From the NCBI GenBank assembly GCA_015485335.1, contig WFTT01000106.1, positions 1 to 55,186 on the forward strand: DNA of 55,186 nucleotides. Direction: 5' to 3'. Source of the stretch: Robiginitomaculum sp. GTDB taxonomy: Bacteria; Pseudomonadota; Alphaproteobacteria; Caulobacterales; Maricaulaceae. The notes under the pieces were generated by a model, which was given only the letters and a program-made list of their open reading frames with translations, made no database searches and was not told the origin of the DNA. Shown here piece after piece: positions 25,880-35,431 of this stretch; position 1 is the first letter of the stretch; every line of letters starts with the position of its first letter. The position numbers and the translations under genes were made by a program.

Positions 25880-27352
25880 TCACCACCACTTGTTTGGTTT
25901 GGCATTAAAGCCCGCGGCACGTTCCAGCGCCCCGCCAACGGCAAAACAGGTTTCTTCATCCAGCGCCTTGCCAATCACCTGCAGGCCAAGTGGCAGGCCC
26001 GCATTGTCCAATGCCGCCGGCACCGAAATGCCTGGCAGGCCCGCCAGATTTGCAGTCACGGTAAAGATGTCATTCAGATACATTTTCACTGGATCATTGA
26101 ATTTGGCATTGATGCCAAAGGCGGCACTGGGCGCGGTGGGGGTCAGCAAAGCATCGCATTGGGCAAACGCGTTTTTAAAGTCTTCGGCAATGCGTGCGCG
26201 CACCTTTTGGGCACGGATATAATAGGCATCATAAAAGCCAGCCGAGAGCACATAAGCACCGATCATGATGCGGCGGCGCACTTCTTCGCCAAATCCCTGT
26301 CCGCGGGTCTTTTCATAGGTTTCGGTCAAATCCGCACCTTCAATGCGGGTGCCATAACGCATGCCGTCATAACGGGCGAGGTTTGACGAGGCCTCGGCAG
26401 GGGCAATGATATAATAGGCCGGCAGCGCATATTTGGTGTGTGGCAGGGATACATCCACCAACTCGCACCCTTCGGCGCGCAGCCAGTCCATGCCATCGGC
26501 CCAGATTTTTTCAATCTCGGCGGGCATGCCCTCCACCCGGTATTCTTTGGGAACACCAATGCGAAGGCCCTTCAGCGAGCGCGTACACGCCGCGGCAAAA
26601 TCCGGTACGTCGGCTTTTAAGGATGTAGAATCCTTGGGATCATGGCCAGACATGGAGCGCAACATAATGGCGGCGTCCTCAACCGTGCGGGTGATCGGCC
26701 CGGCCTGATCCAGCGACGAGGCAAAAGCCACAATGCCATAGCGTGAACAGCGCCCATAGGTGGGCTTGATGCCCACCGTGCCGGTAAAGCTGGCCGGCTG
26801 GCGGATAGAGCCGCCCGTATCGGTAGCCGTGGCCCCAAGACATAACCCTGCGGCTACAGCGGCTGCTGAGCCGCCGGATGAGCCACCTGGGACCAGTTTC
26901 TGATCGCCGACATGGGCGCGCCACGGATTGACCACCGGGCCAAAGGCAGAGTTTTCATTGGACGAGCCCATGGCAAATTCATCCATGTTCAATTTGCCCA
27001 GCATCACCGCCCCGTCGCGCCAGAGATTGGCGCTAACCGTGCTTTCGTAAGGCGGGGTGAAATCACCCAGGATTTTGCTGCCCGCCGTGGTGCGCACCCC
27101 CTTGGTACAAAAGAGATCCTTAATACCCAACGGAATCCCGTCCAACGGGCCGGTCTTGCCCTTGGCGCGCCGTTCATCCGACGCATCGGCCATGGCCAGT
27201 GCCTGGTCGGCGGTGGTGACCAGATAGGCATTCAAGGTCTCGGCACCCGCCATGGCATCCAGATGAGCCTGGGTCAGTTCGCGCGAGGAAAAATCTTTGT
27301 TGGCCAGACCTTTGAGGGCTTCGGCCAGACTGAGTTCGTTTAGATTACTCAT
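25880..27352 (-). CDS. gatA: Asp-tRNA(Asn)/Glu-tRNA(Gln) amidotransferase subunit A
   Basis: 490-residue glutaminase subunit that releases ammonia for the transamidation. The amidase Ser-cisSer-Lys triad is intact: Lys78 in GIKDL, cis-Ser158 in GGSSGGSA and nucleophile Ser182 in [10 protein letters not shown]-terminal [24 protein letters not shown] completes the fold. The ATG shares one base with the gatC stop (TAATG), so translation is coupled. Downstream comes the DUF559 element and then gatB. Confidence 0.96.
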   Translation of the reverse strand: MSNLNELSLAEALKGLANKDFSSRELTQAHLDAMAGAETLNAYLVTTADQALAMADASDERRAKGKTGPLDGIPLGIKDLFCTKGVRTTAGSKILGDFTPPYESTVSANLWRDGAVMLGKLNMDEFAMGSSNENSAFGPVVNPWRAHVGDQKLVPGGSSGGSAAAVAAGLCLGATATDTGGSIRQPASFTGTVGIKPTYGRCSRYGIVAFASSLDQAGPITRTVEDAAIMLRSMSGHDPKDSTSLKADVPDFAAACTRSLKGLRIGVPKEYRVEGMPAEIEKIWADGMDWLRAEGCELVDVSLPHTKYALPAYYIIAPAEASSNLARYDGMRYGTRIEGADLTETYEKTRGQGFGEEVRRRIMIGAYVLSAGFYDAYYIRAQKVRARIAEDFKNAFAQCDALLTPTAPSAAFGINAKFNDPVKMYLNDIFTVTANLAGLPGISVPAALDNAGLPLGLQVIGKALDEETCFAVGGALERAAGFNAKPNKWW

Positions 27353-27639
27353 TATTCAACTGCCTTGGGCATGACAAAGAAGCCCTCTTCGGTTTTGGGG
27401 GCATTGGCCAGCACGTCATCACGGATATTGCCATCAGTGATCTTGTCTTCGCGGGTCGGCGTGGGGACATCTTCAACCGAAGCCATAGGGGCCACGCCCT
27501 CTACATCCACTTCGCCCAGCTGTTCAATCCAGTGCAAAATTCCGTTCAGTTCATCAGCCAGCGGGGCCAGACGTTCTTCGGCAACCTCAAGGCGGGCCAA
27601 ATGCGCAATCTTGCGCACCGTTTTCGCGTCAACAGACAT
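27352..27639 (-). CDS. gatC: Asp-tRNA(Asn)/Glu-tRNA(Gln) amidotransferase subunit C
   Basis: 95-residue linker subunit wrapping between GatA and GatB. It shows the GatC pattern [12 protein letters not shown] near the N-terminus, the [19 protein letters not shown] block and the C-terminal [19 protein letters not shown].. motif. ATG 27639 was chosen to match the family N-terminus; a longer frame upstream has no ribosome site. First gene of the gat transcript, divergent from pyrB across 124 bases. Confidence 0.94.
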   Translation of the reverse strand: MSVDAKTVRKIAHLARLEVAEERLAPLADELNGILHWIEQLGEVDVEGVAPMASVEDVPTPTREDKITDGNIRDDVLANAPKTEEGFFVMPKAVE

Positions 27640-27763
27640 GGGTAAATTCCTAAAAACCTGTGCAAGATGCTGGCCTAACAAAGCCCACGCCAAAGGGCAA
27701 GCGATCCGGTACATTCACGACAGCTTGCCTAAGCGGTTCAAGCAGGCTAGAGGGTCTCTTTGC

Positions 27764-28708
27764 ATGACCAAACGCTATAAAGATACGTTCACCGGCCCGC
27801 ATTTACTGGGCATAGCCGGCCTAAACCGGCTGGAAGTGGAATCTCTGCTGGATCGCGCCGAAGATTTTGTGGCGCTGAACAGACGTCGTGACAAGCATCT
27901 GGACACGTTGAAGGGCCGCACGCTGGTCAATCTGTTTTTTGAGCCCTCTACCCGCACGCAAAGCTCGTTCGAGTTGGCGGGCAAGCGCCTGGGTGCCGAT
28001 GTGATCAATATGGCCATCAAGACCTCGTCCGTGGCCAAGGGTGAAACCCTGATTGATACCGCCGTGACCCTGAACGCCATGCATCCGGATTTGCTGGTGG
28101 TGCGCCATTCGGCTTCTGGGGCGGCGGCGCTGTTGAGCCAAAAGGTGGATTGCGCCGTTATCAATGCCGGGGATGGCACGCACGAGCACCCGACACAGGC
28201 TCTGCTGGATGCCCTGACCTTGCGGGCGCATTTTGGCGACCTGGCCGGGGTGCGGATTGCCATTTGTGGCGATGTGGTGCACAGCCGCGTGGCGCGATCC
28301 GATATAACCTTGCTTACCCTGATGGGGGCCGAAGTGCGCTTGTGTGCACCGCCAACCCTGTTGCCGGCCAGCGCCGGGCAATGGGGTATAGAGGTTTTCC
28401 ATAACATGGATGATGCGCTGGATGGGTGTGACGTGGTCATGGTATTGCGCCTGCAACGCGAGCGCATGACCAGCGCCTGTGTACCTTCGACGCGAGAATA
28501 TTTTCGCTATTACGGGCTGGACCGGGCCAAACTTTCAAAGGCCAAAAAATGCGCACTGGTCATGCATCCCGGCCCAATGAACCGGGGTGTGGAAATCGAT
28601 TCGGAAATTGCTGATGACCTGGCCATCAGCCTGATTACCGAACAGGTCGAATCCGGAGTGGCCGTGCGTATGGCGGTGCTGGCGGCGCTGGCGGAGGGCG
28701 AAACATGA
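27764..28708 (+). CDS. pyrB: Aspartate carbamoyltransferase catalytic subunit
   Basis: 314-residue enzyme condensing carbamoyl phosphate with aspartate, the first committed step of pyrimidine synthesis. Carbamoyl-phosphate loop [13 protein letters not shown] at residues 58-70, then a DAVTL-like [14 protein letters not shown], the HPTQALLDA motif and the C-terminal [13 protein letters not shown]. It overlaps the pseudo-dihydroorotase start by 4 bases. No pyrI regulatory subunit is seen, consistent with a class A-type ATCase that includes a DHOase-like partner. Confidence 0.95.
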   Translation: MTKRYKDTFTGPHLLGIAGLNRLEVESLLDRAEDFVALNRRRDKHLDTLKGRTLVNLFFEPSTRTQSSFELAGKRLGADVINMAIKTSSVAKGETLIDTAVTLNAMHPDLLVVRHSASGAAALLSQKVDCAVINAGDGTHEHPTQALLDALTLRAHFGDLAGVRIAICGDVVHSRVARSDITLLTLMGAEVRLCAPPTLLPASAGQWGIEVFHNMDDALDGCDVVMVLRLQRERMTSACVPSTREYFRYYGLDRAKLSKAKKCALVMHPGPMNRGVEIDSEIADDLAISLITEQVESGVAVRMAVLAALAEGET

Positions 28709-30000
28709 AGGGGGCAAAGGCCGATCCCGTTATCATCACCGGCGCGCGGGTAATGGATCCAGCCAGTGGACGCGATGAAATACTAGATGTACGCCTGAAA
28801 GACGGCCGCATTGATAAATTTGGTGCGTCGCTATCCGCCGAGGGCCTGAAATGCATTGATGCTACGGGCCTGATCCTGGCTCCCGGTCTGGTGGATGTGC
28901 TGGTCAAAACCGGCGAGCCCGGTGCCGAGGCGCGCGAAACCTTGCGCTCTGCCGGTAATGCCGCCGCGGCGGGCGGGGTAACCACCCTGGTGGTATCGCC
29001 GCAAACCGATCCGGTCATTGATGATCCGGCGATGGTTGATTTTATCAAGCGCCGGGGACGCAAGCGGGCCGCCGTACACATTTTGCCTGCCGGGGGGCTT
29101 ACCCGCCGTCTCAAAGGCGAGTTGTTGGCCGAGGTCGGCCTGATGAAAGAGGCCGGTGCCGTACTTTTTACCAATGGGGACTGCCCTATTGGTAATGCCG
29201 CCATTATGCGCAATGCGCTCACCTATGCCGGTGGTATGGATGCCCTGATCAGCAACCGGCCGATCGAGCCGGATCTGAGCGCCAACGGGGTAATGAATGC
29301 AGGGGATTTTGCCTCGCGTCTGGGGCTTGGGGGTATTCCCGCCATTGCTGAACGCATTATGGTGGAGCGCGATGTGGCACTGGCAGAGGCCAGCGGCACA
29401 CGGGTGTTGATAGATCAGCTCTCGACAGGGGCAGCCCTGGATGTGGTGCGCCAGGCCAAGGCGCGCGGGGTGAAGGTTTATTGCTCTGTTTCCATCCACC
29501 ATTTAACGTTGAACGAGCTGGATGTAGGCGATTATCGCACCTTTGCGCGCCTTTCTCCGCCTTTGCGTACAGAGAAAGATCGTCTGGCGATGGTCGCCGG
29601 TATATCCGATGGCACTATCGATGCGGTGGTATCAGGGCATGACCCGCGTCCGGCCGAGGAAAAACGCCTGCCGTTTTCCGAAAGCTCGCCCGGCGCAGTT
29701 GGTCTGGAAACTCTGTTATCGGGGGCTTTGTCTCTGGTCCATAATGGCGAAGTGTCGCTAAAGGATATGTTGTATGTCCTCAGCGCCAGTCCGGCCCGCC
29801 TGCTGGGGTTGGGATGTGGTCAGTTAGAAGTGGGCTGCGCGGCGGATCTGGTTCTGTTTGATCGGGATAAGCCCTGGGTCTGTGATGCCAACAAGCTGCG
29901 CTCTAAATCCAAAAACACGCCCTATGATGGTCGCCGTATGCAGGGCAGGGTGGTGATGACCTTTGTGGATGGTCTTTGCGTTTTTAAACGTCAGCCCTAA
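28705..30000 (+). CDS. pyrC': Dihydroorotase-like protein lacking metal ligands (pseudo-DHOase)
   Basis: 431-residue amidohydrolase-fold protein with the DHOase backbone but a dead metal site. The DxHxHxREPG motif reads [10 protein letters not shown] at residues 64-73 (both His and the Arg lost). The HAED-type His is Asn (SNRPIEPDL), the later His is Asp (IDQLSTGAA), and SDHAPH reads SGHDPR. In Pseudomonas and other bacteria such PyrC' proteins sit next to pyrB and are needed for ATCase assembly, not catalysis. The same role is inferred here, with the active DHOase at 19132. It is translationally coupled to pyrB. Confidence 0.88.
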   Translation: MKGAKADPVIITGARVMDPASGRDEILDVRLKDGRIDKFGASLSAEGLKCIDATGLILAPGLVDVLVKTGEPGAEARETLRSAGNAAAAGGVTTLVVSPQTDPVIDDPAMVDFIKRRGRKRAAVHILPAGGLTRRLKGELLAEVGLMKEAGAVLFTNGDCPIGNAAIMRNALTYAGGMDALISNRPIEPDLSANGVMNAGDFASRLGLGGIPAIAERIMVERDVALAEASGTRVLIDQLSTGAALDVVRQAKARGVKVYCSVSIHHLTLNELDVGDYRTFARLSPPLRTEKDRLAMVAGISDGTIDAVVSGHDPRPAEEKRLPFSESSPGAVGLETLLSGALSLVHNGEVSLKDMLYVLSASPARLLGLGCGQLEVGCAADLVLFDRDKPWVCDANKLRSKSKNTPYDGRRMQGRVVMTFVDGLCVFKRQP

Positions 30001-30137
30001 ACGGGCCTGGTAACCAAGAATACTCCCATACATTTTATTGCTCGATGCGTTCGGGCAATCCAGCCGTGTTGATTCCGATCCGGGTTTTCGGAACAGGCTG
30101 GCGAGGATATTTTGGGGCTGTCGTCTTGTCTGTAGAC

Positions 30138-30168
30138 AAAAAAAGGGCCGGCGTGACGCCGACCCTTT
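30138..30168 (-). terminator. Rho-independent terminator of the TonB receptor unit
   Basis: Stem AAAGGGCCGGCG / CGCCGACCCTTT (one mismatch) with loop TGA at 30142-30168. On the minus strand it is followed by a run of seven T. It lies 27 bases after the stop of the first TonB receptor gene. The rest of the 194-base stretch from 30001 holds no gene. Confidence 0.85.
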
Positions 30169-30194
30169 AATTATCAATTTAAGTCAGACTTAAA

Positions 30195-32780
30195 TCAGAA
30201 GCTCTTGCGAACCGAGACGCCATAGGTTCGTGGCTGGTTCGGATACGCATTAATCGTACCTGCTTGCACAACACCCGGGAAGGCGCTGGTGAAGAATTTA
30301 TCGTTAAAGATATTTCTTCCCCAGAATCGAAGGTCCAGGCCATTTTCCCAGCTCAGACCGGCGCTGGCGTTAACCAGATTGACTGTGCGCCGTGGTGGCA
30401 GAATTTCTACAACCTGTACGCCGCTTTCATACTGGTAATCCGCACGAATAAAGCCGGTCATGCCATTATCAAAGTTATGGGTATAGGTCGCCGAGGTCGC
30501 AATGCTGACCGAAGCAATACCAGCAGGTTTCTGACCGGAACGGTCAACAATCGTGCCATTTGGCCCCGGTGCATTGACAAAAGAGTCATATTTAGGGTCC
30601 AGCAAGGTCATGGCAAAGGTCAGCTTCAGCGGATCAACCGGTACATAAGTGGCATCCACTTCGATACCTTGTGTAGATTGCTTACCAGCATTGCTCAGCA
30701 CAAAGCCCGTTCCCAGGAAGGTGTTGGATTGGAAACCTTTGATGGTTTGATCAAACACGGCAATGTTAATGGCACCACGTTCAAAACGGGATTTCAGGCC
30801 CAGTTCAAAGACGGTCGCTTCTTCAGGCCCGGCAAAGCGGGTACCAAAGCTTTGGTTGGTTAATGCCAGACCGGCACCACGAATAGCGGCTTCTTGATTA
30901 ACAAACGGCCGGGTATCCCGGGACAGGTTCCATGAAGAGGCCTTAAAGCCCGTAGCCGCACTGGCATAGACATTGATGTTATCGGTTGCATCAAAGGCAG
31001 CCCGTGCCGTCCAGGTCAGCTTGTTATCATCCGTTTTGCCATTTTCCACTGCATTGGGGAAACCCAAAAATGGTGGCATGAATTGCAGAGCTTGCAGGCC
31101 AAGAAGCGGGTTTTGGGCTGGATCGGACAGATCAAGTGCCCCGACGCCCGCTGCAACCTGTTGCTGTAATCCGCCAAAGGCCAAAGCCCCTGGAATTCCA
31201 CCCAGAGCCGGACAGGAAGGTGTGCCTACCACAGCACCAACATTCGTCGGTGAGAAGGGCAGGAAGCCCAGTCCGCAAGCCGCAGCAATGTTGGGGAAGT
31301 TAGCGATAACACCGCCAAGAACAAGCGAATTAAAGCCACCGGCACCGGCAAGATCAATTGCCGAGAATGGTTCGGTAACTAGGGCGCTGCCCTTAACCCG
31401 TTTGCTGTCATCGGTATAGTTCAAACCACCGGTTAAGGTCAGGCGATCAGAGACATGCAGATCAAGGGTACCGTAAACAGAGATGGATTCGTCATCCTGT
31501 ACGAATTTATCAAACAGACCCGTTCCCGCGCCATAAAATGAACCAGGAGCAAATCCGTTTGCAGCTTCGATAAGAGCCAAGGCTCCCGTTCCACCTGCCA
31601 GAATGTCTGCATAGCTGCGAAAAGCCGTACCTGTAACGAGATCATCTTCAACCTTAACATTCTCGTTGAAATAAAAGCCACCGATCATCCAGTCGACGCG
31701 ATTGTCGCCAGTAGAGGTTAGGCGCAATTCCTGGGTGAAGGTATCTATGTCGTTACGAAGGCTGACATCACCCAGCAAATCAGCGGAACTGAAGTCTGCG
31801 TCATATGTCGCACTGCTCTTATTGTTACGATAAGAGGTGATGGAGCTGAGGGCGAAGGTCGGGAAGTCATAGTCGATATGCGCAGACAAACCGCCATCAT
31901 GTACAACGTTACGCGGGTCTTTATTGTTAAAGGCTCTGAAAGCAAACGGGTTGGCAGGGTCTGCCAATTGACCACCCAATGCCTGAATGATTTGGGCCGT
32001 TGGGCCATTCTGGAAGTTTGCTACCGTACAGCAAATTTCATCAATTTCACTATAATCGGCGATAAAACGCATATCCAGATTATCATTAGGCTGGATCAGC
32101 AATTGCCCGCGAATGTTAAAACGGTCACGCTCGTTGATGACGTTTTTACCAGATGGACTGTCGGTATAACCATCACGCGTGTTATAGCTGCCGCCAATGC
32201 TGGCCGCGGCATTTTCAGAGATCGGACCCGTAATATAGGCCTTGACCAGGGCAAGGTTGAGATTGCCTGTGCCCGCTTCGACATAACCACTTCTTTCAAA
32301 GGAGGGTTTTTCGGTGACAATGCTGATAACCCCGGCAGACGCATTCTTGCCGAACAGGGTGCTTTGCGGCCCGCGCAATACCTCAATACGGTTCAATTTT
32401 GGCAAATCACCAATTTGAGCCGCTGAACGTGAGCGATAAACGCCATCAATAAAGACACCAACCGAAGGTTCAATACCGGCATTGTTGGCACCATTACCAA
32501 AACCACGGATGATAAAGTTGGTGTTGGCAGAGGTTTGCAGTGAGTTCACACGCAAGGATGTTGCCACGGATTGCAGATCAAAAATATCCAGAATTTGTGT
32601 TTTTACGATGGTATCTTCTGAGGTCACCGTAACCGCAACTGGTGTTTGTTGCAGTGTTTTTTCACGCTTGGTAGCGGTAACGACGATCTCGTCTTCCATT
32701 TGGGCGTAGACCACCCCTGGCACTGCAAATGATGCCACCAATGCGGTTGTCGCAATGGCACGTAGTTTAAACTTATTCAT
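30195..32780 (-). CDS. TonB-dependent outer-membrane receptor, copy 1
   Basis: 861-residue active-transport barrel. Signal peptide (MNKFKLRAIATTALVASFAV, cleavage near VYA-Q), TonB box DEIVVTATKRE, plug domain with FIIRGFG, VGVFIDGVYRSRS and RIEVLRGPQSTLFGKNASAGVIS, then a large beta-barrel ending in a terminal Phe (VSVRKSF), as barrels require. Unusual adjacent cysteines (DEICCTVA) occur near residue 250. It is paralogous to the gene just upstream. The ligand is unknown; neighbours suggest an ester-containing nutrient rather than a siderophore. Start has GAGGGGAAG upstream. Confidence 0.94.
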   Translation of the reverse strand: MNKFKLRAIATTALVASFAVPGVVYAQMEDEIVVTATKREKTLQQTPVAVTVTSEDTIVKTQILDIFDLQSVATSLRVNSLQTSANTNFIIRGFGNGANNAGIEPSVGVFIDGVYRSRSAAQIGDLPKLNRIEVLRGPQSTLFGKNASAGVISIVTEKPSFERSGYVEAGTGNLNLALVKAYITGPISENAAASIGGSYNTRDGYTDSPSGKNVINERDRFNIRGQLLIQPNDNLDMRFIADYSEIDEICCTVANFQNGPTAQIIQALGGQLADPANPFAFRAFNNKDPRNVVHDGGLSAHIDYDFPTFALSSITSYRNNKSSATYDADFSSADLLGDVSLRNDIDTFTQELRLTSTGDNRVDWMIGGFYFNENVKVEDDLVTGTAFRSYADILAGGTGALALIEAANGFAPGSFYGAGTGLFDKFVQDDESISVYGTLDLHVSDRLTLTGGLNYTDDSKRVKGSALVTEPFSAIDLAGAGGFNSLVLGGVIANFPNIAAACGLGFLPFSPTNVGAVVGTPSCPALGGIPGALAFGGLQQQVAAGVGALDLSDPAQNPLLGLQALQFMPPFLGFPNAVENGKTDDNKLTWTARAAFDATDNINVYASAATGFKASSWNLSRDTRPFVNQEAAIRGAGLALTNQSFGTRFAGPEEATVFELGLKSRFERGAINIAVFDQTIKGFQSNTFLGTGFVLSNAGKQSTQGIEVDATYVPVDPLKLTFAMTLLDPKYDSFVNAPGPNGTIVDRSGQKPAGIASVSIATSATYTHNFDNGMTGFIRADYQYESGVQVVEILPPRRTVNLVNASAGLSWENGLDLRFWGRNIFNDKFFTSAFPGVVQAGTINAYPNQPRTYGVSVRKSF

Positions 32781-32801
32781 ACTCTTCCCCTCGGGTTATT
32801 T

Positions 32802-32816
32802 GCGCTTAAGCGCTTA
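32802..32816. promoter_or_regulatory. Operator candidate before TonB receptor 1 (AAGCGCTT palindrome)
   Basis: Overlapping perfect palindromes GCGCTTAAGCGC (32802-32813) and TAAGCGCTTA (32807-32816), about 22-30 bases upstream of the ATG. AAGCGCTT-centred palindromes are typical LacI-family operators. A related sequence sits at the same distance before the second receptor. No LacI gene is in the window. Confidence 0.4.
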
Positions 32817-32887
32817 CTTGATTATTTGCCGGTGGTTAATTCTTGCACAACCGACGTGTAGTTTATTCTGCGATCAGAGCCAAGCAA

Positions 32888-35317
32888 TTAGCGTGCCAGA
32901 CGCAAGGTTATACCATATGTGCGCGGATCCCCCGGATAACCATTGAAACTGCCCGGCTGGCCAACAGAGTTGAACGCACCTTGCAGGTAGTTTTCGTCAA
33001 ACAGATTGCGACCCCAAAGCTGGACCTGCCAGCCCTTGTCATCATCTCCAAAGCCTATGCTGCCATTCACAATTGTAAAGGCACCCTGGCTTTTGATCGG
33101 ATCCAAATCAGCGGCAAGGTCAACCTTGCTGGCATAGCGCAACTCACCGCGTAAAAAGCCATCATATTTGCCGGCTTTAAAGAGATAGGTGGCGGTCGAC
33201 GAGACATTCAGGTCAGATATGCCAGAAAGGCTTTTGCCCTTAAAGTCCTGCGCTCCAGTGTTGATACACGAGGCCACAGCATTGGGTGAACCCGGGGTCT
33301 GTTCCGAAATCTGACAGGGGCCGCCAACAAAGCGTGTGAAATGTGCATCCGGAATCCAGGTTCCTGACAGAGTGAAAATGAAATTATCGGTGGGGCGGGA
33401 CATAAAGTCGGCCTCAATGCCATAGGTAACCGCATCGGCATTACCGATATCAAAGCTGGCGCCGTTAAAGACATTTTGCTGGAAGTTATTCTGTTCGGTG
33501 TAAAAAGCGGCCAGATTCAGGCTGGAGGTATTATTAAAAAGCTTGGCCTTGAGACCGGCTTCCAGAGAATTGGTTTTTTCGGCCTTAAAGTCCCGGCTGC
33601 CGGCGCGGGATGAATTGGAAAGGTTAAAGCCACCGGCCTTGTACCCGCGTGAATAGCTCAGATAAGTGTTCAGTTCGTCATTCCAGTCATAGGCCAGAAT
33701 GACATTACCTGACAGATTGTCTTCGTTGCGGCTGTCGACAAAGCTGGGCGTGGGGGTAAAGAACTGAAATACCGCCAGTCCAATAAAGGCATTGCGCGGG
33801 GCAACCCCCAGAGTTTCCAAAAAGGTCAGATTGTTCAGATCCAGAGCAGAATAAGGATCATCAATTTGAATTTGCGCATTTACCTTTTTGTTTTCATTGG
33901 TATAGCGCAGGCCCGTAGTCACTGTGAACTGATCACTGACATGGAAATCCAAAGAACCAAAGGCAGCAAAGGTCTCTGTATCCTGGGCAAAGTTCGAATT
34001 TTGCAGGCCCTGGCCCAGTGCCAGGAATGTACCCGGGGTGATCGGACCGGCGGCCAGCGCGTTGGGTATACCGAAGGACTGACCCAGCATGAACAGGTTT
34101 TCCAGTGTGGAAATTGCCCCGCCAGACGCCAAATCTGCGAAGGGGCGCAAGGTTGCCCCATAGGCCGTACGGTTTACGTGTTTCAGATCCTGATTGTAAT
34201 AATAACCACCAAACAGATAATCCACTTTGCGATCCCCGGTCGAGGTCAGGCGGAATTCCTGCGTAAAGGTGCTGTAGACGTCTTTCAACGTGCGATTATT
34301 GGTCAGGGCAATGTCGACAAAATCGGCGTCAATATCATTGATCTCATCAAACGTGCGAAACGCACTGATCGAGGTAAAGACGGCTCCGCCCAGATCCACT
34401 TCAACCTCGGTTGAAACGCCGGCGGTTTCCTGATCGGTGAAGAGCTTGCCTTCAAAGCTGACATTGCGATCAAAGGGCCGTGCTGGCAACACATTGGCAC
34501 CCAAAAAACCTAAGGCTGCAGCATTGCGCGGGTTGTTGAAAATGAAGGGAGCCGCACAACAGGTTTCGCTGATTGAAGCAAAATCGCCAATCACCCGGAT
34601 GGTGAGGTTGTCAGACGGTTCAAACAGCAATTGACCACGCAAGGCCCAACGGTCACGCACATTAATGGAGCGACCGTTCAGCACATTGGTAATAAATCCA
34701 TCGCGTTGGTTCAGGTTACCAGAAAGGCGAAAGGCCGCCTTGTCGCCACCACCAATGGGGCCGGTAACGGACCCTTTGAGGATGAAGGAATTCTTGTTGC
34801 CATAGGTGGCTTCCAGCGAGTCAAAACCAAACTCATATTCCGGTTTTTTGGTAATGATGCTGACCACACCGGCAGGGGTGTTTTTGCCGTAAATGGTGCT
34901 TTGCGGTCCGCGCAGGATTTCAATGCGTTCTACGGTAGGAAAATCATTAATGGAGGCACCTTGGCGCGAACGGTATACCCCGTCGACAAATACCCCGACC
35001 GAGGGTTCCAGACCGGCGTTAAAGCCGGAGGTGCCAATGCCGCGAATGGCAAAGGTGGTTGCAGACGAGTTGGCAAACTGTGCCACCGTCAGGGAAGGGG
35101 CCAGCAATGGCAGGTCACGCATATCCCGAATTTGCGAGCGTTTCAGCTCTACATCGGTAACCGGGGTAACCGCAACGGGGGTGTCTTGAAGTGTCTTTTC
35201 GCGTTTTTGCGCCGTGACAATAATTTCATCTTCTGTCTGAGCAAACGCTAAGCCAGGTACAGCCAGTGTAGCCACCAGAGCGGTAGTCGCAATGGTACGT
35301 AACTTAAAATTCATCAT
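32888..35317 (-). CDS. TonB-dependent outer-membrane receptor, copy 2
   Basis: About 809 residues from ATG 35317 (35314 also possible, both behind a GAGGGGGAAG site). Signal peptide nearly identical in style to copy 1 (NFKLRTIATTALVATLAVPG), TonB box DEIIVTAQKRE, plug motifs FAIRGIGTSG, VGVFVDGVYRSRQ and RIEILRGPQSTIYGKNTPAG, and adjacent cysteines in ETCCAAPF at the matching place. The C-terminus ends in LRLAR without the usual terminal aromatic residue, which might weaken barrel assembly. A tandem paralogue of copy 1, 107 bases upstream of it, so cotranscription is possible. Confidence 0.94.
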   Translation of the reverse strand: MMNFKLRTIATTALVATLAVPGLAFAQTEDEIIVTAQKREKTLQDTPVAVTPVTDVELKRSQIRDMRDLPLLAPSLTVAQFANSSATTFAIRGIGTSGFNAGLEPSVGVFVDGVYRSRQGASINDFPTVERIEILRGPQSTIYGKNTPAGVVSIITKKPEYEFGFDSLEATYGNKNSFILKGSVTGPIGGGDKAAFRLSGNLNQRDGFITNVLNGRSINVRDRWALRGQLLFEPSDNLTIRVIGDFASISETCCAAPFIFNNPRNAAALGFLGANVLPARPFDRNVSFEGKLFTDQETAGVSTEVEVDLGGAVFTSISAFRTFDEINDIDADFVDIALTNNRTLKDVYSTFTQEFRLTSTGDRKVDYLFGGYYYNQDLKHVNRTAYGATLRPFADLASGGAISTLENLFMLGQSFGIPNALAAGPITPGTFLALGQGLQNSNFAQDTETFAAFGSLDFHVSDQFTVTTGLRYTNENKKVNAQIQIDDPYSALDLNNLTFLETLGVAPRNAFIGLAVFQFFTPTPSFVDSRNEDNLSGNVILAYDWNDELNTYLSYSRGYKAGGFNLSNSSRAGSRDFKAEKTNSLEAGLKAKLFNNTSSLNLAAFYTEQNNFQQNVFNGASFDIGNADAVTYGIEADFMSRPTDNFIFTLSGTWIPDAHFTRFVGGPCQISEQTPGSPNAVASCINTGAQDFKGKSLSGISDLNVSSTATYLFKAGKYDGFLRGELRYASKVDLAADLDPIKSQGAFTIVNGSIGFGDDDKGWQVQLWGRNLFDENYLQGAFNSVGQPGSFNGYPGDPRTYGITLRLAR

Positions 35318-35343
35318 AATCTTCCCCCTCTTAGATAGCGATT

Positions 35344-35355
35344 CAATGCGCTTTG
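35344..35355. promoter_or_regulatory. Operator candidate before TonB receptor 2
   Basis: CAATGCGCTTTG, an imperfect palindrome (one mismatched pair) with a GCGC core 31 bases from the start codon. This is nearly the same distance as the GCGC core of the AAGCGCTT palindrome at receptor 1. Read on the gene strand it is CAAAGCGCATTG. Co-regulation of the two receptors by one LacI-like factor is inferred. Confidence 0.35.
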
Positions 35356-35431
35356 GGATCATTTCACCATTTTGTGTGCGGCGCGTCCAGTGCTGTTTTG
35401 GGGAATTATTGCGTCTATAAGGGGAATTTTC

